NCBI GenBank assembly: GCA_024683955.1
Contig: JAIKXS010000023.1
Location: forward strand, 46,980 to 110,979
Length of the DNA stretch: 64,000 bases
Source: Desulfovibrio sp.
GTDB taxonomy: Bacteria > Desulfobacterota > Desulfovibrionia > Desulfovibrionales > Desulfovibrionaceae
Direction of reading: 5' to 3'
Shown here in pieces: positions 1 to 9,084 of this stretch. Position 1 is the first letter of the stretch, and each line of letters opens with the position of its first letter. A program made the translations under genes and the position numbers. Below the pieces are notes generated by a model. That model was not told the DNA's origin. It did no database searches and saw only the letters and a program-made list of their open reading frames with translations.

Positions 1-2
1 GA

Positions 3-1394
3 ATAGAAGGTGAAATCCATGCCTGGCCGGGATTGAAGATAGATGTCCGGACGAAGCGAAGCTATCCTGAGCGGGAACTCTTCTCCCATATCCTCGGCTA
101 TGTGGCGGAGGTCAATGAACAGGAGATGGAGAAGGATCCCCAGCTCGCCATGGGTGACCTTGTCGGCAAGCAGGGCCTAGAGCTGGAAATGGAGAAGCGG
201 CTCAGGGGGAGCAAGGGCCTCTACGAAGTGGAAGTCGACGCTCATGCACGCGTTATGGGCAGATCTATGAGCGAAGAGCCACAGGGCGGCCACGATCTTC
301 AGCTTGCGCTCGACCGGGATTTGCAGGAGGCGGCTTGGGAGGCCCTCCAGGACAAGTCCGGATGTGTTATTGTAATGGAGCCTGATACGGGGAAGGTGAG
401 GGCCCTTGTTACCACTCCGGCTTACGACAACAACCTTTTCGCGAGAGGCATTTCCCATAAAGACTGGGAAATGCTGCGCAATGACAAAACCTTTCCCCTG
501 CAGAATAGGGCCATTCAGAGTGTCTATCCGCCTGGTTCCGTGTGGAAGCTGCTTATGGCGGCCCTTTTTCTTGAGCACGGCGTCAATCCGCGAGAGACAG
601 TGTTCTGTCCGGGCTACGCAAAACTTGGTAAACAGATCTTTCGCTGTTGGAAGCACAGCGGCCACGGTTCTCTCAATCTTGAGCAGGCGCTGATTCACTC
701 GTGTGACGTATATTTTTACCTCATGGCCGAGCGGCTTGGCATCGACAATCTTGAGAAGTTTGCGAAAGCCTGCGGTTTTGGCCGGCCGACAGGGATCGAC
801 CTTCCTCACGAGCGTTCAGGTCTCGTGCCTTCAAAGCAGTGGAAGAGAAAGCGCTTTGGTAAACCTTGGTTACGTGGGGACACCTTCAACGTTTCGATTG
901 GCCAGGGCTTTACCTTGGTTACTCCCGTACAGATTGCTGTCTATGTCTCAGCTCTTTTGAACGGCGGTTCCCTGCTTAAACCCCAGCTTCTTGAAAAGGA
1001 CGACCGTGTTGTCATGGGGACCCTTCCCTGCAGCAAGGAGACCCTTGAATTTGTCGTTCAGGCCATGCACCGTACAGCGACCGTCGGCACGGCGAGAGTC
1101 GTTTCCCGTAAGGATGCTGTCATGGGCGGGAAAACAGGAACCGCACAGGTTGTGAAATTGCGTCTTCTTGGAGGCAGCCGAAGGGTCAAAAACAAGGATC
1201 TGCAGTATTTGATGCGCGACCATGCCTGGATTGCCACGTGGGGGAAAAAGGGGGATAAAACCTATGTGGTTGTCGTGATGGTTGAACACGGAGGAGGAGG
1301 CTCGTCGGTTGCGGGACCGGTTGCCAAGAAGGTATACGAGTACCTTTTTGGCCCTGATCAGGGAAAAAACAAAAAAGGCGCAGGTGGTCAATAG
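3..1394 (+). CDS. mrdA: Penicillin-binding protein 2 (MrdA), 5' truncated by window
   Basis: Peptidoglycan transpeptidase of the elongation complex, anchored in the inner membrane and acting in the periplasm. The frame is open to the left edge, so the N-terminal membrane anchor lies outside the window. Visible are part of the dimerisation domain and the transpeptidase domain. Its three motifs are SVWK (catalytic Ser near 537), SCD near 699 and KTGTAQ near 1131. rodA follows 110 bp downstream, the usual mrdA-mrdB pairing, and the two proteins work as transpeptidase and SEDS glycosyltransferase. The C-terminus (KNKKGAGGQ) is basic and low in complexity. Family assignment is firm; the full start cannot be seen. 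Confidence 0.93.
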   Translation: MEGEIHAWPGLKIDVRTKRSYPERELFSHILGYVAEVNEQEMEKDPQLAMGDLVGKQGLELEMEKRLRGSKGLYEVEVDAHARVMGRSMSEEPQGGHDLQLALDRDLQEAAWEALQDKSGCVIVMEPDTGKVRALVTTPAYDNNLFARGISHKDWEMLRNDKTFPLQNRAIQSVYPPGSVWKLLMAALFLEHGVNPRETVFCPGYAKLGKQIFRCWKHSGHGSLNLEQALIHSCDVYFYLMAERLGIDNLEKFAKACGFGRPTGIDLPHERSGLVPSKQWKRKRFGKPWLRGDTFNVSIGQGFTLVTPVQIAVYVSALLNGGSLLKPQLLEKDDRVVMGTLPCSKETLEFVVQAMHRTATVGTARVVSRKDAVMGGKTGTAQVVKLRLLGGSRRVKNKDLQYLMRDHAWIATWGKKGDKTYVVVVMVEHGGGGSSVAGPVAKKVYEYLFGPDQGKNKKGAGGQ

Positions 1395-1504
1395 CCCTCG
1401 CCTCATTTTTTTTCTGTCGTTTTCCTGCGGGTTTTGTGTTGTCGTTCGGTGTCTTACCTGTAAGTGCTATGCACGCGGGCATGAATATGGAGAGTGCGGC
1501 TTTT

Positions 1505-2611
1505 ATGGACACGCGCCTTTTTAGCCACATTAACTGGTCTCTGATCGCTTGGATGCTCCTTCTCTTTCTGACTGGCCTTCTTAATCTCTATTCGGCCAGC
1601 GGGACACGTTTTGAAGACGGTATTTTTGTATCGAGTTTTTATCAAAAGCAGATTATCTGGGGCGTTTGCGGCCTTCTTTGCATGATCGCTGCCTTGAGCT
1701 TTGACTACAGGCGCCTGCGGAATTTTGCCTGGCCTTTTTACTGGGTGACCCTTTTTCTCCTGGCACTCGTTGCTGTTATGGGAAAAACCGTGTACGGCGC
1801 AACCCGTTGGATTTCCCTTGGGTTTATTTCCCTTCAGCCTTCCGAACTGGCCAAGATTGCGGTTCTCGTCCTGGCGGCGCGTCTGCTTTCCTCGGACGGA
1901 CAGGAACTCGGCTGGAAACGCTTTTTTTCGGTGCTCCTCATGGGTCTTGTACCTTGTGTCTTCATTCTGAAGCAACCAGATCTCGGTACAACCATGATGC
2001 TTCTTTTGATTCTTGGGGGCATGATTCTTTTCCACGGATTGCGCGCCTCTGTGCTTAGAAGCTGCCTTGTAGCGGTCCCCTGTGCTGCCGCTCTGCTTTG
2101 GTTTGTTGGCATGCATGACTACCAGCGACAGCGTATTTTAAGTTTTCTCGATCCGGGCATAGATCCCCGAGGGACGGGGTATCATATTTTACAGTCACGC
2201 ATTGCCATTGGGTCCGGACAGTTCTGGGGAAAGGGATTTACCGAAGGGACACAGAGCCAGTTACGGTTTTTACCCGAACGACACTCCGATTTTGCACTGG
2301 CTGTCTTTGGAGAAGAATGGGGCTTTGTTGGTTGTGTATCTCTCGTTGCCCTGTTTTGTTTCTTCTTGCTATCAATATTTTCGACGGCAATTCAGGCCAA
2401 GGACCGGTTTGGAAGCATGCTTGTCGTGGGTATCTTCTTTTATTTTTTTTGGGAGATACTCATAAATATGTGCATGGTTATTGGTCTTTTGCCGGTTGTC
2501 GGAATCCCTCTTCCCTTTATCAGCTATGGCGGCAGTGCTACGCTTGTAAATTTTACACTTCTCGGAATTGTCCTTAACGTATCTATGCGGCGTTTTATGT
2601 TTAAAGGATAG
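1505..2611 (+). CDS. rodA: Rod shape-determining protein RodA (SEDS glycosyltransferase)
   Basis: SEDS-family polytopic membrane protein that polymerises lipid II glycan strands during lateral wall growth, paired with PBP2. The frame opens at a GTG at 1436. I choose the ATG at 1505 (MDTRLFSHINW) because the family begins this way, the extra 23 residues are unlike it, and GGAG lies about 12 bases upstream. This gives 368 residues, normal for RodA. About ten hydrophobic segments are visible. The SEDS signature GFTEGTQSQLRFLPERHSDF and the C-terminal PLPFISYGGS motif are intact. It probably shares a transcript with the upstream PBP2 gene. Confidence 0.95.
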   Translation: MDTRLFSHINWSLIAWMLLLFLTGLLNLYSASGTRFEDGIFVSSFYQKQIIWGVCGLLCMIAALSFDYRRLRNFAWPFYWVTLFLLALVAVMGKTVYGATRWISLGFISLQPSELAKIAVLVLAARLLSSDGQELGWKRFFSVLLMGLVPCVFILKQPDLGTTMMLLLILGGMILFHGLRASVLRSCLVAVPCAAALLWFVGMHDYQRQRILSFLDPGIDPRGTGYHILQSRIAIGSGQFWGKGFTEGTQSQLRFLPERHSDFALAVFGEEWGFVGCVSLVALFCFFLLSIFSTAIQAKDRFGSMLVVGIFFYFFWEILINMCMVIGLLPVVGIPLPFISYGGSATLVNFTLLGIVLNVSMRRFMFKG

Positions 2612-2649
2612 AAATAAGCGTTTTTTAACCTATATTTCGGAGGTTTGTT

Positions 2650-3666
2650 ATGAGTAAGGTAAAAGTTGCTATTAATGGTTTTGGACGTATTGGACGCCAA
2701 GTATTTCGGGCGTTACATCAATCTTACAAAGACAAGGTTGAAGTAGTTGCTATCAATGATTTGTATAGTGCCGAGCAGAATTTTCACCTTGCCGAGTATG
2801 ATTCAGTGTACGGACGTGGCAATTTGAACGCCAAAGTCAACGGGACAGAGGTTGAAGTCGGTGACTGGCATATTCACTGCTTTGCAGAAAAAGATCCCAA
2901 AGCCCTTGACTGGAAGAAATACGGAGCCGAAATTGTTGTTGAAAGTACCGGCATTTTCCGTAAAGCCTCCCAGGCTGCCGTTCATCTTGAAAACGGCGCC
3001 AAGAAAGTCATCATTACCGCTCCTGCCAAGGAAGAGGATATCACTATTGTCATTGGCGTGAACGACAATGCTTACGATCCCAAAAAACATAATATTGTTT
3101 CCAACGCCTCTTGCACAACGAACTGCCTTGCCCCGGTTGCTCTTGTTTTGCAAAAAGAATATGGCATCAAACTTGGCAATATGGTGACCATCCATTCCTA
3201 CACGAATGACCAGCGTATCCTTGATCAGGCCCACAAGGATCCTCGTCGTGCACGCGCTGCAGCCTGCAATATTATCCCCACAACAACTGGAGCTGCCCAA
3301 GCCGTTGCCAAGGTTATTCCCGAACTCGCCGGAAAATTTTCCGGTTATTCCCTTCGTGTTCCGACTCCGACAGTTTCTGCCGTTGATTTTACAGGCATTC
3401 TGGAAAAGTCCACGGACACGGAATCCCTGCTTGCCAAGATGAAGGAAGCGTCCGAGACGTACTTGAAGGGTATCCTTGCCTACAACGACAAACCTCTTGT
3501 TTCAATGGATTTCAAAGGCGATTCAGCCTCTTCCATTCTTGAGGCATCCTGCACGACAGTTCAGGAAGGGACACTTGTCAAAGCGGTTGCGTGGTATGAC
3601 AATGAATGGGGCTATTCCTGCCGCGTATGCGATTTGATTTGCCTCATGCAGAAAAAGGGCCTCTAG
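2650..3666 (+). CDS. gap: Glyceraldehyde-3-phosphate dehydrogenase, type I
   Basis: Converts glyceraldehyde 3-phosphate, NAD and phosphate to 1,3-bisphosphoglycerate in the cytosol (glycolysis/gluconeogenesis). It has 338 residues, the normal length. The Rossmann motif GFGRIGR is at residues 11-17. The catalytic motif SNASCTTNCLAP carries Cys155 and the catalytic His is about residue 183 (HSYTNDQ). An Asp after the second strand (AIND, about residue 37) suggests NAD preference. The start is fixed by the Shine-Dalgarno CGGAGG 5-6 bases before the ATG. It lies 38 bp after rodA, and codon use is more biased (highly expressed) than its neighbours. A GC-rich hairpin follows. Confidence 0.97.
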   Translation: MSKVKVAINGFGRIGRQVFRALHQSYKDKVEVVAINDLYSAEQNFHLAEYDSVYGRGNLNAKVNGTEVEVGDWHIHCFAEKDPKALDWKKYGAEIVVESTGIFRKASQAAVHLENGAKKVIITAPAKEEDITIVIGVNDNAYDPKKHNIVSNASCTTNCLAPVALVLQKEYGIKLGNMVTIHSYTNDQRILDQAHKDPRRARAAACNIIPTTTGAAQAVAKVIPELAGKFSGYSLRVPTPTVSAVDFTGILEKSTDTESLLAKMKEASETYLKGILAYNDKPLVSMDFKGDSASSILEASCTTVQEGTLVKAVAWYDNEWGYSCRVCDLICLMQKKGL

Positions 3667-3721
3667 CGTTCCTTTCAATTGCAATTGTCCTTATTTCAGA
3701 CCGATCTGACCGAGATTGTTT

Positions 3722-3753
3722 GCCTGCCCTCCCGTGCACAACGGGGGGCAGGC
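3722..3753. terminator. GC-rich stem-loop between convergent gap and queA
   Basis: A 13-bp stem (GCCTGCCC and CCCGT arms, one bulged T at 3730) closes a 5-base loop (3736-3740) between the converging ends of gap and queA. Neither side has a long T tract, only TTTG on the plus side, so it may act as a weak or bidirectional terminator. Function is inferred from position. Confidence 0.5.
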
Positions 3754-3805
3754 GCATTTGTATAAGGTGTCCTCCGACCTGGAAGAGAAACGACGTGTTT
3801 GCCTG

Positions 3806-4924
3806 TTATGGTCGGATGAACATGGCGTCGCCGTAAGAGAAAAAGCGATATCCTTTCCTTACGGCTTCCTGATAGGCTGCAAGAATACGCTTGCGTCCGG
3901 CGAGGGCTGAAACAAGCATGAGGAGAGAGGAAAAAGGCAGGTGGAAATTTGTGATGAGACCGTCCACCAGCCTGATGGGCTGGCCCGGGTAGAGAAAAAT
4001 ATCGGTCCATCCTCCAAAGGGTACAATTGCGCCCTTTGCACGCATCATTCCCTCAAGGGCTCTGAGGCTTGTTGTGCCAACGGCAATGATCGGACGTTTT
4101 TCCTTTTTTGCCATTTCCAACGCACGGCATGTCTGTTCTGAAATTTCAACATACTCCTTGTGCATGGTGTGCTTTCGGATATCATCCACCCGGACGGGGC
4201 TGAATGTCCCGTACCCAACGTAAAGCGTTACGGATTCCCACAGTATGCCACGGGCCTTGAGGCTCGAAAGAATCTCTTGGGTAAAATGCAGGCCAGCTGT
4301 CGGGGCTGCAACAGAACCCGTCTTCTCGTTATCCGCGTACACGGTTTGGTAGCGTTCCTTGTCAAGGTTTTCGTCGGATCTGTTTATATAAGGGGGAAGG
4401 GGAATATGCCCTATACGGGTAAAGATTGACTCTAGATTACCACGCCATGTGAGACGGACTTTTTTGCGTCCGAAGGGGCCGTTTTCGAGGATGGTAACAG
4501 AAAGGGCAGGGTCAAAGAAAAAGGTGTCACCCGAACGGACGCGGAAGCCGGAACGGAAAAGCCCTTCGGCCGGTGCTGTAAACATGTCCTGCTCACGTCT
4601 TGCCCCGGCAAGAAGAAGGGGAAGGGGGGTAAGAAGAAGGAATTCCATTTTCCCGCCTGTTTCCCTGTGCCCCAGAAGGCGTGCCGGCAAGACCCTGCTA
4701 TTATTTCCCAGAAGAAGGGCCCCGTCCGGAAGATATGCCCCCACTTCATTGAAAGACGTATGGATAAGGTGGGGGGGAATGTCGTCTTTTGGGCCCTTGT
4801 TCATGACAAGAAGTCGTGAGTCACCTCTCGCTTTTGCGGGAAATTGGGCAATCTGTTCTTGTGGCAGGTCAAAATTATAGCTTCTCAGGAAAAAGTCATC
4901 CGGTGTGCAGGGAGATTCATGCAT
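3806..4924 (-). CDS. queA: tRNA preQ1(34) S-adenosylmethionine ribosyltransferase-isomerase QueA
   Basis: Transfers and isomerises the ribosyl moiety of SAM onto preQ1 in tRNA position 34, giving epoxyqueuosine. It has 372 residues from the ATG at 4924 (MHESPCTPDDFF), which has GAGG 5 bases upstream. The longer frame to 5011 adds 29 residues not typical of the family. Family blocks are visible: YNFDLPQEQIAQFPAKARGD near the start, APTAGLHFT in the middle, GTTSLRALEG, and TNFHLPFSSLLMLVSAL near the end. It converges on gap and diverges from coaBC. Confidence 0.96.
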   Translation of the reverse strand: MHESPCTPDDFFLRSYNFDLPQEQIAQFPAKARGDSRLLVMNKGPKDDIPPHLIHTSFNEVGAYLPDGALLLGNNSRVLPARLLGHRETGGKMEFLLLTPLPLLLAGARREQDMFTAPAEGLFRSGFRVRSGDTFFFDPALSVTILENGPFGRKKVRLTWRGNLESIFTRIGHIPLPPYINRSDENLDKERYQTVYADNEKTGSVAAPTAGLHFTQEILSSLKARGILWESVTLYVGYGTFSPVRVDDIRKHTMHKEYVEISEQTCRALEMAKKEKRPIIAVGTTSLRALEGMMRAKGAIVPFGGWTDIFLYPGQPIRLVDGLITNFHLPFSSLLMLVSALAGRKRILAAYQEAVRKGYRFFSYGDAMFIRP

Positions 4925-5233
4925 CTTTGCCTCGCCAGAAAAATGGCACAAAATGTGAAAAAAGAGAGATCCGCAGACACCCGCAGCGTGGTTGCGTCGA
5001 AAAATCCGCAAGGTCTTTGTACAGTTAGGACATAGAACGCGGCCGAGAGTCTACCTTTAAACGTTTTTGAGCACAATGCGGCCTATCCCTCTGCCAAAGT
5101 TTTACGATATCTGTCCGAGTTTTTTTCTTCGCAGCTCAGGTAGCGACCCCTGAAGTCTTGTGCTCTTCTTCCGAATGGCTTATTTTTTTCATGCTCGCCT
5201 TTCCTACGCTTTTTCGGTTTTCCGAGGAGAACT
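4925..5233. other. Divergent intergenic region queA/coaBC (309 bp)
   Basis: The region must hold promoters for both queA (minus) and coaBC (plus). I see no convincing -35/-10 pair, riboswitch or small gene. The short open frames here have no ribosome binding site or recognisable composition. Confidence 0.4.
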
Positions 5234-6472
5234 ATGCCTAGCCCTGTTCTTTTTGACGATACCACGCTTTTTGCTCACCGCAGACTTCATCTGGCCCTTT
5301 CGGGCTCTGTTGCCTGTTATAAAATATGTGATTTGCTTCGGGCCTTTGGTCGCCTTGAAGTGCACTCGTCCGTGACGTTGAGTAATGGGGCGCGGACATT
5401 TGTTACGCCGACCCTCTTTGAAGCTCTGGGGGCTCTTCCCGTGTATACGGATATGGTAAAAAGCGGTGAGGACTGCTTTGCCCATCTTGAGCCTGGTCAC
5501 AGGGCCGAAGCCATGCTTCTTGCCCCTGCCTCAGCAAATATGATTGCAAAACTTGCCAATGGTATGGCCTGTGATATGGTTTCCGCCCAGGCCCTTGCCT
5601 TTCCAGGACCACTTCTCTTTGCACCGGCCATGAATCCGACAATGTGGGCCAATCCTTCGGTCCGGGAGAACGTAACCAAGCTCCGTGAGCGTGGGTGTTT
5701 GTGCATTTTTCCGGAAGGCGGAAAAACAGCCTGCGGTGATGAGGGGACCGGGAAGCTTGCGGCACTAGAGGAGCTCTTCTGGGCCGTTTTGCGCGTCCTG
5801 TCTCCTTCCGATATGGAGGGGAAAAAGATTCTGATCACCCTTGGCCCCACACGTGAATACGTGGATGGAGTACGCTTCCTGTCAAATCCTTCAAGCGGGC
5901 GGATGGGTGCATCATTGGCTCTTGCCTGTTACCTGCGAAAGGCCATAGTACATGTTCTGGCCGGGCCGGGCGTCGACTTCACCCTTCCGCGCGGCATTAC
6001 ACGTTACAATGTGACAACGGCCAGGGAGATGTACGAAAAGGCCGAGGCCCTCTGGCCTGATATGGATATGGGCATGTTTGCTGCAGCCGTAGCTGATTTT
6101 GCTCCGCATCTTCTGTCGTCCGGCAAGGTAAAAAAACAGAATGTCAATGGTGCTCTTTCACTTTCCCTTGATAAAAATCCGGATATTTTGGCCAGTCTGG
6201 CGGCCGTCGCAAAACCCGAACAGAAAATTCTTGCCTTTGCCGCTGAAACAACGGACTCCCTTGAAACGCTTATCCCGCTTGCTCTTGAAAAACACCGGCG
6301 TAAGGGGGCAAGCATTCTGGCGGCAAACCGTGTCAACGGCAGTACTGGAGCCTTTGGGGCAAGAGAGAACACAATGGTTGTTGTCGATAGAAGGGGGGAA
6401 GCAAAATGCTGGCCTACTATGCGGAAGTCTGATCTTGCCTGGAGGCTGTGCTCGTGTCTTTTGGAACAATAG
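5234..6472 (+). CDS. coaBC: Bifunctional phosphopantothenoylcysteine decarboxylase / phosphopantothenate-cysteine ligase
   Basis: Catalyses two consecutive steps of coenzyme A synthesis. It has 412 residues. The N-terminal flavoprotein (CoaC) domain, about residues 15-190, contains the FMN/substrate motif APASANMIAKLANG and the active-site Cys in GGKTACGDEGTGKL. The C-terminal CoaB domain starts near residue 197 with ITLGPTREYVDGVRFLSNPS and carries the SGRMG nucleotide loop and the KVKKQN lysine motif. The ATG at 5234 follows GAGGAG. The downstream gene overlaps its 3' end, implying translational coupling. Confidence 0.95.
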   Translation: MPSPVLFDDTTLFAHRRLHLALSGSVACYKICDLLRAFGRLEVHSSVTLSNGARTFVTPTLFEALGALPVYTDMVKSGEDCFAHLEPGHRAEAMLLAPASANMIAKLANGMACDMVSAQALAFPGPLLFAPAMNPTMWANPSVRENVTKLRERGCLCIFPEGGKTACGDEGTGKLAALEELFWAVLRVLSPSDMEGKKILITLGPTREYVDGVRFLSNPSSGRMGASLALACYLRKAIVHVLAGPGVDFTLPRGITRYNVTTAREMYEKAEALWPDMDMGMFAAAVADFAPHLLSSGKVKKQNVNGALSLSLDKNPDILASLAAVAKPEQKILAFAAETTDSLETLIPLALEKHRRKGASILAANRVNGSTGAFGARENTMVVVDRRGEAKCWPTMRKSDLAWRLCSCLLEQ

Positions 6473-7197
6473 GGCTTCTTGCAAGACTTTGGCAGGCAAA
6501 AGGGTTGCGGGTTCTTCTTTCGGAGAATCCTGTTCCTCCTGAGCTTTCTCTTTTGAGGTACGGACGTGCTTTGCAACGGGGCAAGGAGACAAACGGGAGG
6601 CTTTTACGTGCAAACCCTGCGCGGTCAATGCCCCGCAGGGAATCCCCACCGACATCCTCTTCGCCTGTCAGTGAACGCCAGGGAGAACCGGAGGATCCGT
6701 TGCTTGCACCGGTGGGAGCCCCTGCCGTCTGGCCCGATGTGTGGAAGAAACTCCTTGATGGGGCAAAAACAGGACCCGTTGTCTGGACGTATTCCTCACT
6801 GGGCCTGGATCTTCTGCAGCGGCAAACACAAGGTATTGATGGCCGCAGGGGCTTCTTACGTCGGCTTTTGACGCAAAAACCCACCTTTCCTGCCGGAACC
6901 CACACTTTTTGGCCGTATGTCCTGCCTAATGAGGCCGGGGATCTCTGTGCTGACGCCGATCTTTTCTGGGCCGGAGTGCAGGCTCTCGGAGGCCGTGTCG
7001 TGATGATTCTGGGTGAAGAGGCCTGTGCTTTTCTGTTGAAGAAGAGGCCGCCATATTTTCAGACGCGAATGCACGGAGTGCACGTGACGGTTTTTCAGTC
7101 AGTAGAGATCTTGAACGCGGACAACGCGCTTTTTACCCGGATGCACGCCATGGCAGTGGATGTGATTATCCGATATGCGGGTACTCACCCCTCTTAA
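6454..7197 (+). CDS. Conserved hypothetical protein, coaBC-coupled, possibly UDG-fold-like
   Basis: Unrecognised protein of about 247 residues that overlaps the end of coaBC. I choose the GTG at 6454 (MSFGTIGLLARLW) because GGAGG at 6441-6445 is 8 bases upstream; a GTG at 6448 is also in frame. The N-terminal third has a Pro/Ser-rich linker (about residues 45-85). The C-terminal half has alternating strands and helices: GTHTFWPYVLP, then VVMILGEEACAFLL, then VTVFQSVEILNADNALFTR. The order of these blocks recalls uracil-DNA glycosylase-superfamily proteins, but no catalytic motif is clear. I infer only a cytosolic globular protein conserved beside coaBC. Confidence 0.75.
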   Translation: MSFGTIGLLARLWQAKGLRVLLSENPVPPELSLLRYGRALQRGKETNGRLLRANPARSMPRRESPPTSSSPVSERQGEPEDPLLAPVGAPAVWPDVWKKLLDGAKTGPVVWTYSSLGLDLLQRQTQGIDGRRGFLRRLLTQKPTFPAGTHTFWPYVLPNEAGDLCADADLFWAGVQALGGRVVMILGEEACAFLLKKRPPYFQTRMHGVHVTVFQSVEILNADNALFTRMHAMAVDVIIRYAGTHPS

Positions 7198-7223
7198 GCG
7201 CCTTATCCGGAAGGAGAAACGGG

Positions 7224-7916
7224 ATGGCACGTATGCGAGCGGCAAAAGCACAGTTGCGTTCCTGTCTTCAGTCAGAAGACTGGCGTTCTCATTTACCCGA
7301 GATCGCTGAGGCGGGCACAACCAGTGTGGGACCTCTTTTTTCTTTTCTTTTGCTGGATCCGTGCATGATGCACCGTGCAGCAGTAGCTCTCGGTCACACG
7401 TGTGCCGTCCTGGCGTGCCACGAGCCGGAAAAAGCACGTAATGTTGTACGGCGATACATGTGGCATCTGAGCGAAGAATCTGGAAACATCGGATGGGGAA
7501 TCCCCCAGGCCTTTGCGGAGACCCTTGTGGAAAGTCCTCTTTTGGCAAAAGAGTTTCACCGTATTCTAATAACCTATGTGATCGATCTGGGGAAAGAGGA
7601 CAACTATTGTGATAACGGCCTGCTGCGGCGTTCCTGCTACTGGGCGTGCGGCAGGTTTTGCGGAGCGAAGCCGGAATGGTGTCTTACATGGCGGGAATGG
7701 CTTTTGAAGGGACTTCGCGACGTGGATATCCCCTGCCGCGGATACGCTGCATGGGCGCTCGGGCAGCTGCCTGGAGATTTTATGGACCAGCCTCTTCTCC
7801 GTGAACTCGCACAGGCTGAGTTTCATGAGGAGTGCATACTTTTTGACGGACACACCACGTATACAAAGACCGTGAGTGAGCTGGCCTTAGAGGCTATGGC
7901 TAAAGAACCGCGTTGA
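7224..7916 (+). CDS. HEAT-repeat-like protein, resembles DVU0298 family
   Basis: A 230-residue helical protein with repeating HEAT-like pairs, rich in Cys and Trp (YCDNGLLRRSCYWACGRFCG). It has no signal peptide or membrane segment. The order coaBC, unknown gene, HEAT-like gene and its appearance match a small family I recall as DVU0298 from Desulfovibrio; this is from memory. Function is unknown; HEAT proteins usually serve as scaffolds. The ATG at 7224 follows AAGGAGAAACGGG. Its 3' end overlaps the end of proB by 17 bp on the opposite strand. Confidence 0.8.
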   Translation: MARMRAAKAQLRSCLQSEDWRSHLPEIAEAGTTSVGPLFSFLLLDPCMMHRAAVALGHTCAVLACHEPEKARNVVRRYMWHLSEESGNIGWGIPQAFAETLVESPLLAKEFHRILITYVIDLGKEDNYCDNGLLRRSCYWACGRFCGAKPEWCLTWREWLLKGLRDVDIPCRGYAAWALGQLPGDFMDQPLLRELAQAEFHEECILFDGHTTYTKTVSELALEAMAKEPR

Positions 7917-9084
7917 TCAGCATATTGTCGCGGTGAATGACATCGGGATAGTGGGCGTTGCCCAATACTGCGGCCACTTCATGCCGCTTGAGTCCCATGA
8001 TTCGCAGTATCTCCTGGGAAGAGTAGTTACTGAGTCCGACGCCGATTTCTTTTTCCTCTCCCTGCTCCGCGCGGAGAGCTACAAGACTTCCTTTTTGAAA
8101 GCAGCCTTCGACCCGAACGATGCCTCCGGGAAGGAGGCTTCTTCCTTCGTGAAGAAGGGCCTTGGCGGCTCCCTCGTCAAGAAAGAGTGTTCCGGCCGGG
8201 TCCGTCTGATACGCGAGCCAGTACTTGCGGCGCGTGACGACTTTAGATGCGGGAAAAACAAGTGTTCCGGCCAGTTCATTCCCACAGAACACCCGTTCAA
8301 TGATTCCTTCCTCCCTGCCGGGGAGAATGAGGGTCGGGACACCAAGTTGCGCTGTCCTGCGTGCGGCACGCAGCTTGGAAAACATCCCTCCCGTTCCCAG
8401 ATTTGTCTTGGATCCACACATCTTTGTGATGTCGATGGAGGAAATATTGGTGATAAACGGTAGTACGGGTGCTGATGGATTTTTTTGCGGATCCTCGGCA
8501 CGTACTCCTGGTGCAGATGTAAGATTGACCACAAGGTCCGCATTTACCAGATTGGCTAAAAGACTTGAGAGAGAATCGTTGTCCCCGAATTTCAATTCGG
8601 AAACGGAAACGGTGTCGTTTTCGTTGACGATGGGAAGAACCTTCCAGGAGAAGAGTTCAGCAAATGTGTTGCGGACATTGAGGTAGCGCTGTCTCGCCCG
8701 GGTGTCATCGCGGGTTAGGAGCACCTGGGCAGTGGCAAAACCCTCCTGATTGAAGGATTGGTCCCACGCCTGCATAAGTAGTCCCTGGCCGATGGCGGCG
8801 ATGGCCTGTCTGGCTGAAAGCCCGGTATCGGGTTCCGTCCCAAGTTTTCGGAGGACCGTCCGTCCTGCGGCAACGGCACCGCTTGTAACTAGAACAAGAG
8901 TCCTTCCAGCAGACATTTTCCAGATTGTACTCATGCCTTTTGCAAGCTGCCTCATAAGGTCTTTTTTAAGGCCAAGCGAATCGGTGATGACAGCGCTTCC
9001 GACCTTAAAGACAATGGTCCGGGCTTTCTTAAGAATGGCAGATGCTTCGGTACGCAGCGACTGAAGATCCTTGCTATCTGTCAT
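7900..9084 (-). CDS. proB: Glutamate 5-kinase with C-terminal PUA domain
   Basis: Phosphorylates glutamate to gamma-glutamyl phosphate, the first and feedback-inhibited step of proline synthesis. It has 394 residues. The amino acid kinase domain (about 20-270) has VFKVGSAVIT, VTSGAVAAG, VNENDTVSVSELKFGDND and GTGGMFSKLRAA. The PUA domain (about 290-385) begins at KYWLAYQTDPAGTLFLDEGA. The start overlaps the 3' end of obgE by 11 bp, so obgE-proB are co-transcribed and probably coupled. proA is not in the window. Confidence 0.96.
   Translation of the reverse strand: MTDSKDLQSLRTEASAILKKARTIVFKVGSAVITDSLGLKKDLMRQLAKGMSTIWKMSAGRTLVLVTSGAVAAGRTVLRKLGTEPDTGLSARQAIAAIGQGLLMQAWDQSFNQEGFATAQVLLTRDDTRARQRYLNVRNTFAELFSWKVLPIVNENDTVSVSELKFGDNDSLSSLLANLVNADLVVNLTSAPGVRAEDPQKNPSAPVLPFITNISSIDITKMCGSKTNLGTGGMFSKLRAARRTAQLGVPTLILPGREEGIIERVFCGNELAGTLVFPASKVVTRRKYWLAYQTDPAGTLFLDEGAAKALLHEGRSLLPGGIVRVEGCFQKGSLVALRAEQGEEKEIGVGLSNYSSQEILRIMGLKRHEVAAVLGNAHYPDVIHRDNMLINAVL

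Noticed and set aside
177..809. 210-residue minus frame inside the PBP2 gene
   Set aside because: Antisense to the conserved transpeptidase domain; shadow frame.
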